A stretch of 64,000 nucleotides of DNA, taken from positions 1 through 64,000 of the forward strand of contig CAMCUD010000024.1 in NCBI GenBank assembly GCA_945878865.1. The letters are read 5' to 3'. The notes below the pieces were generated by a model. The model did no database searches. It was not told where the DNA came from and saw only the letters and a list, made by a program, of their open reading frames with translations. Source of the stretch: Bifidobacterium breve (GTDB taxonomy: Bacteria; Actinomycetota; Thermoleophilia; Solirubrobacterales; Solirubrobacteraceae). Below are positions 39,531-48,024 of this stretch, piece after piece. The translations under genes and the position numbers were made by a program. Each line of letters begins with the position of its first letter. Position 1 is the first letter of the stretch.

Positions 39531-39884
39531 ATGGATCATGAACGCGGGCGGGGTGTGCTGGCGGGCCTCCTCCTGAGCGCCGGCTCGTTCGGTGGCGACG
39601 GGAAGCAGCCGCAGGTCACCCTTCGCATGCACGTGCGGCACGAGCACCTCCTCCGCTGGGTCACCACCATGGTGCCGGGGAGCAAGCTCTACGGGCCGTA
39701 CCACCACGGCGGCCGGTCGTACTTCCAGTGGATGGCGCGCGGCGATGCGCTGGTGCGTGAGCTGCTCCCGCTCCTGGAAGAGACGCTTGTGCCCGAACTC
39801 GATCCTCCGGCCGCCGAGCGCCTGCGGGATATGACCGATCGCTACGCGGAGGCGATCGCGCGATCCCGGGAGCGCGCTCGATGA
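39531..39884 (+). CDS. LAGLIDADG-like protein with degenerate catalytic motif
   Basis: 117 aa. Residues 10-18 read LAGLLLSAG followed by SFGGDG and a beta-rich part (PQVTLRMHVRHEHLLRW, then SKLYGPYHHGGRSYFQW) with a final helix. This is the layout of a single LAGLIDADG domain, but both aspartates of the motif are replaced (Leu15 and Ala17), so cleavage is unlikely. A DNA-binding role, as in the domesticated WhiA regulators, is inferred. ATG 39531 is preferred over 39522 because of the AACAAT box. The stop overlaps rsmG by 4 nt. Confidence 0.6.
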   Translation: MDHERGRGVLAGLLLSAGSFGGDGKQPQVTLRMHVRHEHLLRWVTTMVPGSKLYGPYHHGGRSYFQWMARGDALVRELLPLLEETLVPELDPPAAERLRDMTDRYAEAIARSRERAR

Positions 39885-40588
39885 GCGTGGAGACCGCCCT
39901 GGCGGATCTGGCCACGCGCTTCGGCCTCAGTGATGCCGTCGTCGAGGCGTTCGGGGCCTACCTGGAGCTCCTCGAGCGCGATCCGACGGCCCCGACCACC
40001 GTGACGGATCCGCGGCGCGGCGTCGACGAGCACCTCGCCGACGCCCTCGTCGCCTTGGATCTTCCCGAGGTTCGTGCCGCCCGGGAGATGGCCGACCTCG
40101 GATCCGGCCAAGGCGTGCCCGGTCTGCCGCTGGCCCTCGCCCTTCCCGACGCGCACGTCACCCTCGTCGACAGCCTCGAACGCAAAGGGGCATTTATGCG
40201 CCGCGCCGTCGAGGTCACGGGCGCGACCAACGTCGACGTCGTGGTCGATCGAGCGGAAACCTGGGAACAGGGGCGTGGCCGCCACGACGCCGTGCTCGTT
40301 CGGGCCGTCGCGCCGCTCGCGGTCCTCGCCGAGTACGCCGCCCCGTTGCTGCGCGAGGGCGGCAGCCTCGTGGCGTGGAAGGGCCAGCCCGACGTCGGTG
40401 AGGAAGCGGACATGCACGCCGCGGCGAAGGTCTTGGGTCTTGAGGTCGGGGAGCGTGTGCCGGTGGCGCCGTGGCCCGGGGCCGAGCGCCGGAGCCTCTA
40501 CGTGTTGCGCAAGATCGCGCCCACGCCGCCGACCTACCCCCGGCGCCCAGGGATGGCTCGCAAGCGCCCGCTGCGCGCGAAGAACTGA
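39881..40588 (+). CDS. rsmG: 16S rRNA (guanine-N7)-methyltransferase
   Basis: 235 aa. RsmG methylates G527 of 16S rRNA using S-adenosylmethionine. Motif I is MADLGSGQGVPGLPLALALP, followed by VTLVDSLERKGAFM and the WKG motif in VAWKGQPDV. ATG 39881 overlaps the upstream gene, suggesting one transcript from jag through rsmG. Loss of RsmG gives low-level streptomycin resistance in other bacteria. Confidence 0.95.
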   Translation: MSVETALADLATRFGLSDAVVEAFGAYLELLERDPTAPTTVTDPRRGVDEHLADALVALDLPEVRAAREMADLGSGQGVPGLPLALALPDAHVTLVDSLERKGAFMRRAVEVTGATNVDVVVDRAETWEQGRGRHDAVLVRAVAPLAVLAEYAAPLLREGGSLVAWKGQPDVGEEADMHAAAKVLGLEVGERVPVAPWPGAERRSLYVLRKIAPTPPTYPRRPGMARKRPLRAKN

Positions 40589-40674
40589 GGACGGACACCC
40601 GGCATTCCTCGCACTTTGCGCGCGGGACTGCACCAGAACACCCCTCGGCCCGGCGGTGCGACGCGTTCGGCGGC

Positions 40675-40680
40675 TACGCT
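40675..40680 (+). promoter_or_regulatory. -10 box of parA, leaderless type
   Basis: TACGCT ends 9 nt before ATG 40690, and no ribosome-binding site lies between. A good -35 box was not seen. Confidence 0.45.
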
Positions 40681-40689
40681 CCGTCGCGC

Positions 40690-41445
40690 ATGGGCTCGGT
40701 GTACGCAGTCGCAAACCAGAAGGGCGGGGTCGGGAAGACCACGACCGCCGTGAACCTCGCGGCCTGTGTCGCCGAGGCCGGGTATCCCACGCTGCTCGTC
40801 GACGCTGATTCGCAGGCGAACGCCACGGTGGCGCTGGGCCTTCCAAAGGACGGGACGCCTTCGCTCTACGACGTCCTGAGCGGTGACGCCACTGCCTCCG
40901 ACGCGCTGCGCGCCTCGGAGGTGCCGAACCTCCAGGTCCTCCCGGCGCACCCGGATCTCGCCGGCGCAAACGTCGAGCTGCCGCGTCGCGCCGGCTCCGA
41001 AGTTCTGCTGCGCGAGGCGCTCGAGCCGATTCGCGAGCGCTTCTCCTACATCTTCCTCGACTGCCCGCCCTCGCTCGGCCCGCTCACCGTCAACGCTCTG
41101 GTCGCGGCCGATCGGGTCATCGTCCCGGTGCAGACCGAGTACTTCGCGCTGGAGGGTCTCGCCGGCCTGCTGGAGACGCTGCAGCTCATCCAGCGGACGC
41201 TGAATCCGCGCCTCACCGTCGCGGGGATGCTTCTCACGATGCACGACGGGCGCACGCGCCTCGCTCGCGACGTGGAGGACGAGGTCCGCACGCACTTCCC
41301 CGAACTCGTCTTCGACACCGTGATCCCCCGCAACATCCGGATCAGCGAGGCGCCGAGCTTTGGCCGCCCGGTCATCCATCACGACCCGACCTGCGTCGGG
41401 TCCGACGCGTACTTCGAGCTCGCCAAGGAGGTCGTCGCCCGATGA
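40690..41445 (+). CDS. parA: Chromosome-partitioning ATPase ParA/Soj
   Basis: 251 aa. ATG 40690 begins MGSVYAVANQKGGVGKTTTA with the deviant Walker A motif, preceded by TACGCT; a frame extending to 40471 overlaps rsmG and is spurious. Walker A' region FLDCPPSLGPLTVNAL and the C-terminal region NIRISEAPSFGRPVIHHDP are typical. ParA moves ParB-parS complexes to segregate the origin. It overlaps parB by 4 nt. Confidence 0.96.
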   Translation: MGSVYAVANQKGGVGKTTTAVNLAACVAEAGYPTLLVDADSQANATVALGLPKDGTPSLYDVLSGDATASDALRASEVPNLQVLPAHPDLAGANVELPRRAGSEVLLREALEPIRERFSYIFLDCPPSLGPLTVNALVAADRVIVPVQTEYFALEGLAGLLETLQLIQRTLNPRLTVAGMLLTMHDGRTRLARDVEDEVRTHFPELVFDTVIPRNIRISEAPSFGRPVIHHDPTCVGSDAYFELAKEVVAR

Positions 41446-42335
41446 GCAAGTCCCGTGGGATGGGCCGCGGCCTCGCCGCGATCCTCGCCGTCTCCGAGGA
41501 GGGGGAGGCCGGCGGCGACGAGCTGCGCGAGCTGCCCGTCGACCTCATCAAGCCGAACCCGAATCAGCCTCGACGCCACTTCGACGAGGCGGCGCTCCAG
41601 GCGCTGGCCGATTCGCTGGAATCGCGGGGCGTCCTGCAGCCCGTCCTCGTCCGTCCCGTCGCAGGCGGCACGTACGAGCTGGTCGCCGGGGAGCGGCGCT
41701 GGCGCGCCTCCCAGCTCGCGGGCCTCGAGCAGATCCCCGCGCTCGTACGCGAGCGCGACGATGCGCAGGCTCTCGAGGTCGCGCTCATCGAGAACATGGC
41801 TCGGGAGGACCTCAATCCCGTCGAGGAGGCGCGCGCATGCGCGGCGCTCGTCGAAGAGCTCGGGCTCACGCGCGAAGAGGTCGGTCGTCGGGTCGGTCGC
41901 AGCCGCGTCGCGGTGTCGAACCTCCTGCGCCTGCTGGATCTTCCCGACGAGGTGCTCGAGCTCCTGGAGCGCGGCGACCTCGCCGAAGGCCACGGCCGGG
42001 CGCTGCTGCTGGCTGAGGATCATGGAGACCGCCGCCGCCTCGGGCGGACGGCCGCCGCGGAGGGCTGGTCCGTGCGGGTCCTGGAGGATCGCGCGCGGAA
42101 GACCAACGAGGCGCCGACGGCGCCCCAGCCGGGCGCCGGCCGGAGCGGGAAGGCCGGTCTGCACCCCGATCAGGTGGCCGCGGCCACGGAGATCGAAGAC
42201 GCCCTCGGCGCCGCGCTCGGGACCGACGTGAAGGTCAAGCCGCGGGGCACCGGCTACCGCATCGAGCTCGTCGTCGATGACGTCGACGAGGCACTGGCGC
42301 TGGCCGAGCGGATCGGCGCAGGCACCCCGGCGTGA
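41442..42335 (+). CDS. parB: Chromosome-partitioning protein ParB
   Basis: 297 aa. The N-terminus MSKSRGMGRGLAAIL is the ParA-stimulating motif. The ParB/CTPase domain has IKPNPNQPRRHFDE, GERRWRASQLAGLEQIPALV and ENMAREDLNPVEEA. The HTH (REEVGRRVGRSRVAVSNLLR) recognises parS. A C-terminal dimerisation domain ends the protein. It loads SMC complexes near oriC. No perfect parS was seen in this window, but a split pair of half-sites is at 39494-39521. Confidence 0.96.
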   Translation: MSKSRGMGRGLAAILAVSEEGEAGGDELRELPVDLIKPNPNQPRRHFDEAALQALADSLESRGVLQPVLVRPVAGGTYELVAGERRWRASQLAGLEQIPALVRERDDAQALEVALIENMAREDLNPVEEARACAALVEELGLTREEVGRRVGRSRVAVSNLLRLLDLPDEVLELLERGDLAEGHGRALLLAEDHGDRRRLGRTAAAEGWSVRVLEDRARKTNEAPTAPQPGAGRSGKAGLHPDQVAAATEIEDALGAALGTDVKVKPRGTGYRIELVVDDVDEALALAERIGAGTPA

Positions 42336-42359
42336 CGTCCGCGGCAGGGCCGCTATCAT
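42332..42359 (+). promoter_or_regulatory. tRNA-Ile promoter
   Basis: GTGACG (42332-42337), a 16-nt spacer and TATCAT (42354-42359), ending 10 nt before the mature tRNA start. Confidence 0.6.
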
Positions 42360-42369
42360 GCCCCGTCCC

Positions 42370-42443
<74 letters not shown>

Positions 42444-42450
42444 CTCTGAC

Positions 42451-42469
42451 GGCCCCGCTCTGCGGGGCC
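42451..42469 (+). terminator. Terminator after tRNA-Ile
   Basis: GGCCCCGC, loop TCT, GCGGGGCC: a perfect 8-bp stem followed by GTTCTGCGTTCC. From 42470 to 42716 nothing else recognisable was seen. Confidence 0.75.
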
Positions 42470-42730
42470 GTTCTGCGTTCCGGGCTCGGCACGCGGGGCG
42501 TCCGGGTCTCCGCCGGCGGCCACGGTCTCGATCACCGTCGCCTGTGAAGCGAACAACAGCGGGAGGGCCCGAGGGCCGCCTGGGTGGGGGTTGCGTCGAT
42601 AGGGCACGGGAGTCGTCCTTGCTGCCGCGGTGCGTTCCTGTCCTTCATGGTCGGTGTTCGCGCGGACGGACTCCGTCGCCTCCGCGCAGCCCCTTGTGTC
42701 GTCTTCCCGACACTGCTTTAGGGTCCCCTC

Positions 42731-43273
42731 ATGGACGATCCCGAAGAGGTCGAGTTCGCCCCGCCGCTCCCAGACAACGCGCTGGCGGCGACCGTGACGT
42801 TTCTCGCCGCGCGCGGCGGCCTGGCTCCCGGGTATCGCACCGTCCCGCGGTCGCAGGCGACACACGCGCAACTCGTCATCACCGGGCTGAGCGGGAAGCC
42901 GGTGTCGCGCCGGGTCGAGCTGGGGGAAGCCGAAGCCTGGCTGGCCGAGGTCCGGGCGCTCCACGCCCGCCATGCCACGCTCGACGCGGCGGATCGGACC
43001 CGCACCGAGAACATCCGGCAGGCCAACGAGGAGGTCGCGGCGCAGATCTCGCCCACGTGCCCGCACTGCGACGTGCCGCGGGAGTACGTCGGGCGTCATC
43101 ACCTCATGACCGCGGGCGCGCCCGAGCATCTCGCCGCCAGCGGTGAGTTCTTCGGCCGCATCCGGGCGTCGGCGATCGTCGTCGAGCAGTACGCGTGCCC
43201 TCGATGCGGCTCGCTGGAGCTGTTCCGACCGCTGCTCCCGCATCCGCTCCCCGCAACCCAGCGCCCAGGATGA
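42731..43273 (+). CDS. Hypothetical protein with two CxxC zinc-ribbon pairs
   Basis: 180 aa. The first 110 residues are helical and Arg/Glu-rich. CPHC (about residue 117-120) and CPRC (about residue 156-159) could bind zinc in a ribbon-like fold at the C-terminal half. No family is recognised. ATG 42731 follows TTTAGG at 42717-42722 with 8 nt between, again a leaderless-like start. Its stop overlaps the FAD oxidoreductase start by 4 nt, so both may be expressed together. Confidence 0.72.
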   Translation: MDDPEEVEFAPPLPDNALAATVTFLAARGGLAPGYRTVPRSQATHAQLVITGLSGKPVSRRVELGEAEAWLAEVRALHARHATLDAADRTRTENIRQANEEVAAQISPTCPHCDVPREYVGRHHLMTAGAPEHLAASGEFFGRIRASAIVVEQYACPRCGSLELFRPLLPHPLPATQRPG

Positions 43274-44682
43274 CCGCCGGACCGCCCGTCGCCCTCCGCC
43301 ACCCCGCGTGCGGCTGGTGGGTCGAGGAGGCCGGCACCACCGCGCCTGACCTGCCGCTGACCGGGCCGGTCGATGCGGACGTCGTGGTCGTCGGCGCCGG
43401 CTACACGGGGATGTGGGCGGCGTGGTGCCTGCTCGATGCTGATCCGGCGACCCGCGTGGTGCTGCTGGAACGCGACCAGGCGGGGCACGGCCCAAGCGGC
43501 CGGAACGGCGGCTTCTGCAAAGGCCTCTGGCTGAACCTGCCCGTGCTTGTCGACCAGTTCGGCGACGACGAGGCGCTCGCGGTCGGGTACGCGTGCGAGG
43601 AGGCGGTCGAGGCGATCGCCGCCTGGTGCGAGGCTGAGGCGGTCGACGCGTGGTTCACCGCGGGCGGGTATCTCAGTGTGTCGACCAGCCCGCTCCAGGA
43701 CGACATCCACATGTCCGCGGTTGCCGAGGCCGCGCGGCTCGGCGTCCCGGACGCCGTCCGAGCGCTGGGGCCTGACGAGGTGCGCGCGCGATTCGCCGCC
43801 CCCGCTGCGCGCGGCGGGGTGCTCGCACCCGGCGCCACGATCCAGCCCGCGCGGCTCGCGCGAAGGCTGCGGGATGCGCTCGTGCGGCGCGGTGCGCGTC
43901 TGTTTGAGCACACGCCAGCCGTGCGCATCGAGGAGCGCGACGCCGGGGTCGTGGTGGAGACGCCCGGCGGCGCCGTGCGCGCCGAGCGTGCGATCCTCAC
44001 GGCGGGCCCCGCGCTCGTCGCGCTCGCGCCGCTGGCGACCAGCCTCACGGTGGGATCCAGCCACATGATCGTGACCGAACCGGTCCCCGACGTCGTCGCG
44101 CACTACGGCTGGACACGGGGCGAAGCGGTCATCGATCGCCGCACGCTGCTGCACTACCTCCGCACGACGCCCGACGGGCGCATCGCCTTCGGCTGGGCGG
44201 GAGGCCGGCCCGCACTGGGTGGGCGCGTCCGAGGGCCGGTCCTGCACGACGCCCGAGCGATCGCCCGCGCCGCACGACATCTCACCGAGCTCCTGCCTGA
44301 GGTTCGGGGGCGAACCATCGAGGCGGGATGGGGCGGGCCGATCGACATCAGCCCCACGACGCTCCCGGCCGTGGTCCCCCTGGGAGCGCGCGTGGACGCG
44401 GCGTACGGCTTCACCGGCCGCGGGGTCGGGCCGGCGCGCCTCATCGGCGAGATCCTCGCCGCCCGCGCGGCGGGCATCCAGAACGAGCGAACGCGTCTCC
44501 CGCTCGTCGGGCGCCCGGACGGTTCGGTGCCCCCGGAACCGGTGCGTTGGGCCGGGGCGAGCACGGTCCGCGCTGCCCTCATCCGCTGCGACGAGCAGGA
44601 GGCACGAGGCGAGCAGCCGGACCCGATCGCCCGGTTCGTCGCCGACCTTCCGCGCCGCCTCGGCATCACCGTGGGCCGGTGA
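43270..44682 (+). CDS. FAD-dependent amine/D-amino-acid oxidoreductase (DAO family)
   Basis: 470 aa. ATG 43270 overlaps the preceding stop, while a longer frame to 43195 lies in the upstream gene. The Rossmann motif VVVVGAGYTGMWAA binds FAD, and GPSGRNGGFCKGLW is typical of gamma-glutamylputrescine oxidase-like DAO proteins. The C-terminal AYGFTGRGVGPARLIGEILA completes the FAD site. It probably oxidises an amine or amino acid; the substrate cannot be read from the sequence. Confidence 0.87.
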   Translation: MTAGPPVALRHPACGWWVEEAGTTAPDLPLTGPVDADVVVVGAGYTGMWAAWCLLDADPATRVVLLERDQAGHGPSGRNGGFCKGLWLNLPVLVDQFGDDEALAVGYACEEAVEAIAAWCEAEAVDAWFTAGGYLSVSTSPLQDDIHMSAVAEAARLGVPDAVRALGPDEVRARFAAPAARGGVLAPGATIQPARLARRLRDALVRRGARLFEHTPAVRIEERDAGVVVETPGGAVRAERAILTAGPALVALAPLATSLTVGSSHMIVTEPVPDVVAHYGWTRGEAVIDRRTLLHYLRTTPDGRIAFGWAGGRPALGGRVRGPVLHDARAIARAARHLTELLPEVRGRTIEAGWGGPIDISPTTLPAVVPLGARVDAAYGFTGRGVGPARLIGEILAARAAGIQNERTRLPLVGRPDGSVPPEPVRWAGASTVRAALIRCDEQEARGEQPDPIARFVADLPRRLGITVGR

Positions 44683-44715
44683 TCGCAGCCCGGCGGTCGC
44701 GCCGAACCCGGCGGC

Positions 44716-44721
44716 TATGCT
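44716..44721 (+). promoter_or_regulatory. -10 box before the BFN gene
   Basis: TATGCT ends 7 nt before GTG 44729, giving a leaderless-type start. No -35 consensus was seen. Confidence 0.45.
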
Positions 44722-44728
44722 TCAGCGC

Positions 44729-45214
44729 GTGCAGGAGATGGTCATCTACGGCGTCAGCTTCGACATGGTCGGCAAGCAGCCGATCGTCCTCCTGAAGACC
44801 GTCGACTCCAACAAGTTCCTCCCGATCTGGATCGGCCACCCCGAGGCCGCCGCGATCCTGATGAAGCTTCAGGGCGCGAGCACCCCGAGGCCGATGACGC
44901 ACGACCTCCTCGTCGACATGCTCGGCGAGCTCGAGGCCAAGTGCACGCAGGTCGTCGTCACGGAGCTGAAGGACAACACGTTCTTCGCCCAGATCACCCT
45001 GTCGATCAACGGCCGCGAGATCGAGATCGACTCGCGCCCGTCCGACGCCCTCGCGCTGGCCGTCCGCTCGGGCGCGCCGATCTTCGCCGCCGAGGACGTC
45101 ATCGCCGAGTCCGCGATCGAGTTCGAGCACGAGGTCGAGGACACCGAAGAAGTCGTCGAGAAGTTCAAGGACTTCCTCGACCAGGTCTCGCCCGAGGACT
45201 TCGCCGGCGAATAG
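44729..45214 (+). CDS. Bifunctional nuclease (BFN, DUF151) family protein
   Basis: 161 aa from GTG 44729 (or ATG 44738). The family core is clear: LPIWIGHPEAAAILMKLQG, MTHDLLVDMLGELEAK, and RPSDALALAVRSGAPIFAAEDVI. Plant homologues have RNase and DNase activity, while the bacterial role is not settled. Length is normal; the C-terminus is acidic (EDTEEVVEKFKDFLDQ). The gene follows the FAD oxidoreductase by 46 nt but has its own -10 box. Confidence 0.9.
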   Translation: MQEMVIYGVSFDMVGKQPIVLLKTVDSNKFLPIWIGHPEAAAILMKLQGASTPRPMTHDLLVDMLGELEAKCTQVVVTELKDNTFFAQITLSINGREIEIDSRPSDALALAVRSGAPIFAAEDVIAESAIEFEHEVEDTEEVVEKFKDFLDQVSPEDFAGE

Positions 45215-45223
45215 CCCGACGGC

Positions 45224-45679
45224 GTGCGGGCCCTACGCCATCCGGCGCCGCTCCTGCTTGCCGCCGTGACGCTGGTCGTAGCCCTGGGTTCGACGATCGC
45301 GAGCTGCTTTACGCCGTCGGTCGGGACGCCGTCGGACTGGGCTTTCGCCCGCGCTGTCGGACGCGCCGATCCGTACCGCCACGCCGTGGGCACGCCGTGC
45401 CTCGTCCGCGGAGGCGCCACGTACTGCTTCGGCAGCAACGGGCAGCGCGAGCCCGGCCCGACGCTGATCTTCCGCGTCAGCATCCGAGGGCGGTGCTTCG
45501 ATGCGGAGCAGGTGCTCATCAACGACCACGGCGCCCGTGGGAAGGCGTTCAGCGGGTGCGTGACGGTCGCCGATCAGGTGCCACGCCCATGGCACGAGTT
45601 CCTTCCAGCGTCTCACGCCGACCAGGTCCGTCGACTCGTCGACGACGCTACGCAGCCAGATCCAGCAGCCGCTGGATGA
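45224..45679 (+). CDS. Hypothetical secreted or membrane-anchored protein
   Basis: 151 aa, GTG start 9 nt after the BFN stop. The N-terminal hydrophobic segment (PLLLAAVTLVVALGSTIASC) could be a signal anchor or a lipoprotein signal (IASC). Four further cysteines (CLVRG, YCFG, CFDA, GCVTV) may form disulfides outside the cell. No family is recognised. Its 3' end overlaps the convergent ddl gene by 32 nt. Confidence 0.7.
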   Translation: MRALRHPAPLLLAAVTLVVALGSTIASCFTPSVGTPSDWAFARAVGRADPYRHAVGTPCLVRGGATYCFGSNGQREPGPTLIFRVSIRGRCFDAEQVLINDHGARGKAFSGCVTVADQVPRPWHEFLPASHADQVRRLVDDATQPDPAAAG

Positions 45680-46571
45680 GCGCGTCGTAGTCGATCCCCG
45701 CGGCCTCAGCAGCCTGCGGGAGCAGCGACGTGTCGGTCAGTCCCGGGATCGCGTTGGCCTCGAGCACGAACAGCTCGCCCGTCTCCTCGGAGAGCATCAC
45801 GTCGATGCGTGCCATCCCGCGCAGGCCGAGCACCTCCCAGACCCGCACGGCGAGCTCCTGCGCGCGCTCGGTCACCCCGTCGGGGAGCTGGGCGGGGCAC
45901 ACGAACTCGGTCTGCCCGATGTTGTACCGGGCCTCGAAGTCGTAGCGCTCGCCCACCGGGACGGCCTCGACCACCGGGAGCGCCACGCCGTCGAGCACCG
46001 AGATCGCGAGGTCGGGGCCCTGCACGAACCGCTCGAGCAGCACCTTGCTGTCGTAGGAGAACGCGGCGAGGAGCGCGGCGGGCACCGCGCCCGCGTTGTC
46101 GGCGAACCGGATGCCCAGCGCGGACCCCTGCCCAGCGGGCTTGATCACGATCGGGAAGTCCAGCCGCTGCTCGATCTCCGGCAGCGCCTGCGCTGCGCCG
46201 AGCCCCTTGAACGCCGCCTCGGTGAAGGCGAAGAAGTCCGGCGTCGGGATGCCGGCGTCCACGAGGCGGTGCTTGGCGAGCACCTTGTCGAAGCTCTGAA
46301 TGCAGGCGCTGATCCCCGAGCCCGTGTAGGGGATGCCGATGAGCTCGAGCAGCTCCTGCACGGTGCCGTCCTCGCCGTCGCGGCCATGCAGCGCGATGAA
46401 CGCGACGTCCGGGGCCGCGTCGCGCAGACGGACGACGAGGTCCTGGCCGGCGTCGACCGGCACGACGTCGTGGCCGAGACGGTGGAGCGCGTCGATGACG
46501 CGGGCGCCCGACCGCAGCGACACCTGCCGCTCCAGCGACTGGCCGCCCTGGAGCACCGCGACGCGGCTCAT
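45648..46571 (-). CDS. ddlB: D-alanine--D-alanine ligase (second copy)
   Basis: 307 aa ATP-grasp ligase. Family segments are LQGGQSLERQVSLRSG, LHGRDGEDGTVQELLE, IVIKPAGQGSALGI, RYDFEARYNIG and FVLEANAIPGLTDTS. The omega-loop tyrosine is kept, so D-Ala-D-Ala synthesis is expected. It is 24 residues shorter than the copy at 6531-7526 and diverges clearly from it. Its start overlaps the aminotransferase stop by 4 nt, so the two are co-expressed. Confidence 0.92.
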   Translation of the reverse strand: MSRVAVLQGGQSLERQVSLRSGARVIDALHRLGHDVVPVDAGQDLVVRLRDAAPDVAFIALHGRDGEDGTVQELLELIGIPYTGSGISACIQSFDKVLAKHRLVDAGIPTPDFFAFTEAAFKGLGAAQALPEIEQRLDFPIVIKPAGQGSALGIRFADNAGAVPAALLAAFSYDSKVLLERFVQGPDLAISVLDGVALPVVEAVPVGERYDFEARYNIGQTEFVCPAQLPDGVTERAQELAVRVWEVLGLRGMARIDVMLSEETGELFVLEANAIPGLTDTSLLPQAAEAAGIDYDALIQRLLDLAA

Positions 46572-48004
46572 GCCGAGTTCGAACCCCGGCCGCCCGCGGC
46601 GTCGTCCCGGCGGGGCAGCGGCAGCACGTCGGCGAGGCCGGGATCGACCGCCGGGACCTCGGGCGCGGCCGGCGGGACCGCGCGGTGGGTGCCCGTGAGC
46701 GTGCCGTAGAACTCGACCTGCTCGCGGATGACCTCACCGATGCGGCGCACGCCCTCGCGGATGTCCGCGTCGCCGACCATCGAGAAGTTCAGCCGCATCG
46801 AGGACGCGCCGCGGCCGTCGAGGAACGCCGCGCGGCCGGGCACGAACGCGACGTTCTCCTGCAGCGCGCGGGCCAGCAGGTCGGTCGTGTCGATGTAGTC
46901 GGGGAGCGTCACCCACAGGAAGAGGCCGCCGTGCGGTCGGCTCCACGTGGCCTCCGGCGGAAAGTGCTCGGCGAGCGCCTCGAGCATCACGTCGCGGCGG
47001 CCCCGGTACAGGTCGCACAGCGAGTCGAGGTACGCCCGCCACTGGCCGGGAATCGAGAAGTACTCGGCGGCGAACAGCTGGGTCATCGACGACGAATTCA
47101 GGTCGGCGCCCTGCTTGCCGACGTTCATCTTCTGCAGCACGGGCCGCGGCGCGACCGCCCAGCCGATCCGCAGGCCCGGCGCGAGGATCTTCGAGAACGT
47201 GCCGAGGTAGATGACGAAGTCGCCGCCGTCCAGGGAGCGCAGCGTCGGCAGCGGCTCGCCCTCGAAGCGCAGCAGCCCGTACGGGTTGTCCTCCAGGACC
47301 AGCAGCTCGCGCTCACGGGCGATGGAGACCAGGCGCTGGCGGCGCGGGAGCGACATCGTCACGCCGCCCGGGTTGTGGAAGTTCGGGATGGTGTAGATGA
47401 ACTTCGGCCGCCGCCCCTCGGCTTCCAGCCGGTCGAGCGTCTCTTCGAGCAGGTCGACGCGCATGCCGTCGGCGTCCAGTTCGATCTGCACGACGTCGGC
47501 CTGGTAGGCGCTGAACGACGGGACCGCGCCCGGGTACGTCGGTGCCTCGGCGATGATCACGTCGCCCGGGTCGACGAGCGTCTTGCAGACGAGGTCGATG
47601 ACCTGCTGGCCGCCCGTGGTGACGAGGACGTCCTCGGGGTCGATCCCGACCGTGCCCTCGGCCGCCATCACCTCGGCGATGACGTCCTTCGTCGCGGCCA
47701 TCCCCTCCGTCGGCGCGTACTGAAGCGCCTTGGCGGTGACCTTCGCGGCCATCTGCGCCGTGACCTTGGCGAACAGCTCGGGCGGGAACGTCGAGGTGTC
47801 CGGCAGGCCGCCGGCCAGGGAGATGACCTCCGGGCGCTCGGTGATCGCCATGAGATCGCGCATCGCCGACGACGTCATCACGCTGGTCCGCGAGGCGAAC
47901 AGCTTCGCGTAGCGCTCGAGGTCGCGGGCGGACGATCGTGCCCCGCTCCGGCTCATGGACACGGTTTCGCCACGAGAGGGACGGTCCCTGTCGTCTATCG
48001 TCAC
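46568..48004 (-). CDS. PLP-dependent aminotransferase (2-aminoadipate aminotransferase-like)
   Basis: 478 aa fold-type I class I/II aminotransferase. Family features are ISLAGGLPDTSTFPPELF, the NFHNPGGV motif and DNPYGLLRFEG. GTFSKILAPGLRIGW carries the pyridoxal lysine. This resembles LysN/MocR-type transaminases without the DNA-binding domain. The substrate may be aromatic, branched or 2-aminoadipate. GTG 48004 is 7 nt after TACCGT on the minus strand, which fits a leaderless start; ATG 47956 is an alternative. The long Pro-rich C-terminal tail is unusual. Confidence 0.88.
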   Translation of the reverse strand: MTIDDRDRPSRGETVSMSRSGARSSARDLERYAKLFASRTSVMTSSAMRDLMAITERPEVISLAGGLPDTSTFPPELFAKVTAQMAAKVTAKALQYAPTEGMAATKDVIAEVMAAEGTVGIDPEDVLVTTGGQQVIDLVCKTLVDPGDVIIAEAPTYPGAVPSFSAYQADVVQIELDADGMRVDLLEETLDRLEAEGRRPKFIYTIPNFHNPGGVTMSLPRRQRLVSIARERELLVLEDNPYGLLRFEGEPLPTLRSLDGGDFVIYLGTFSKILAPGLRIGWAVAPRPVLQKMNVGKQGADLNSSSMTQLFAAEYFSIPGQWRAYLDSLCDLYRGRRDVMLEALAEHFPPEATWSRPHGGLFLWVTLPDYIDTTDLLARALQENVAFVPGRAAFLDGRGASSMRLNFSMVGDADIREGVRRIGEVIREQVEFYGTLTGTHRAVPPAAPEVPAVDPGLADVLPLPRRDDAAGGRGSNSA

Positions 48005-48024
48005 GGCCCGGACGGTATCGGACC

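Noticed and set aside
39531-39884. Active homing endonuclease or intron/intein at this place
   Set aside because: Both LAGLIDADG aspartates are missing, and there is no interrupted host gene; jag and rsmG are intact.
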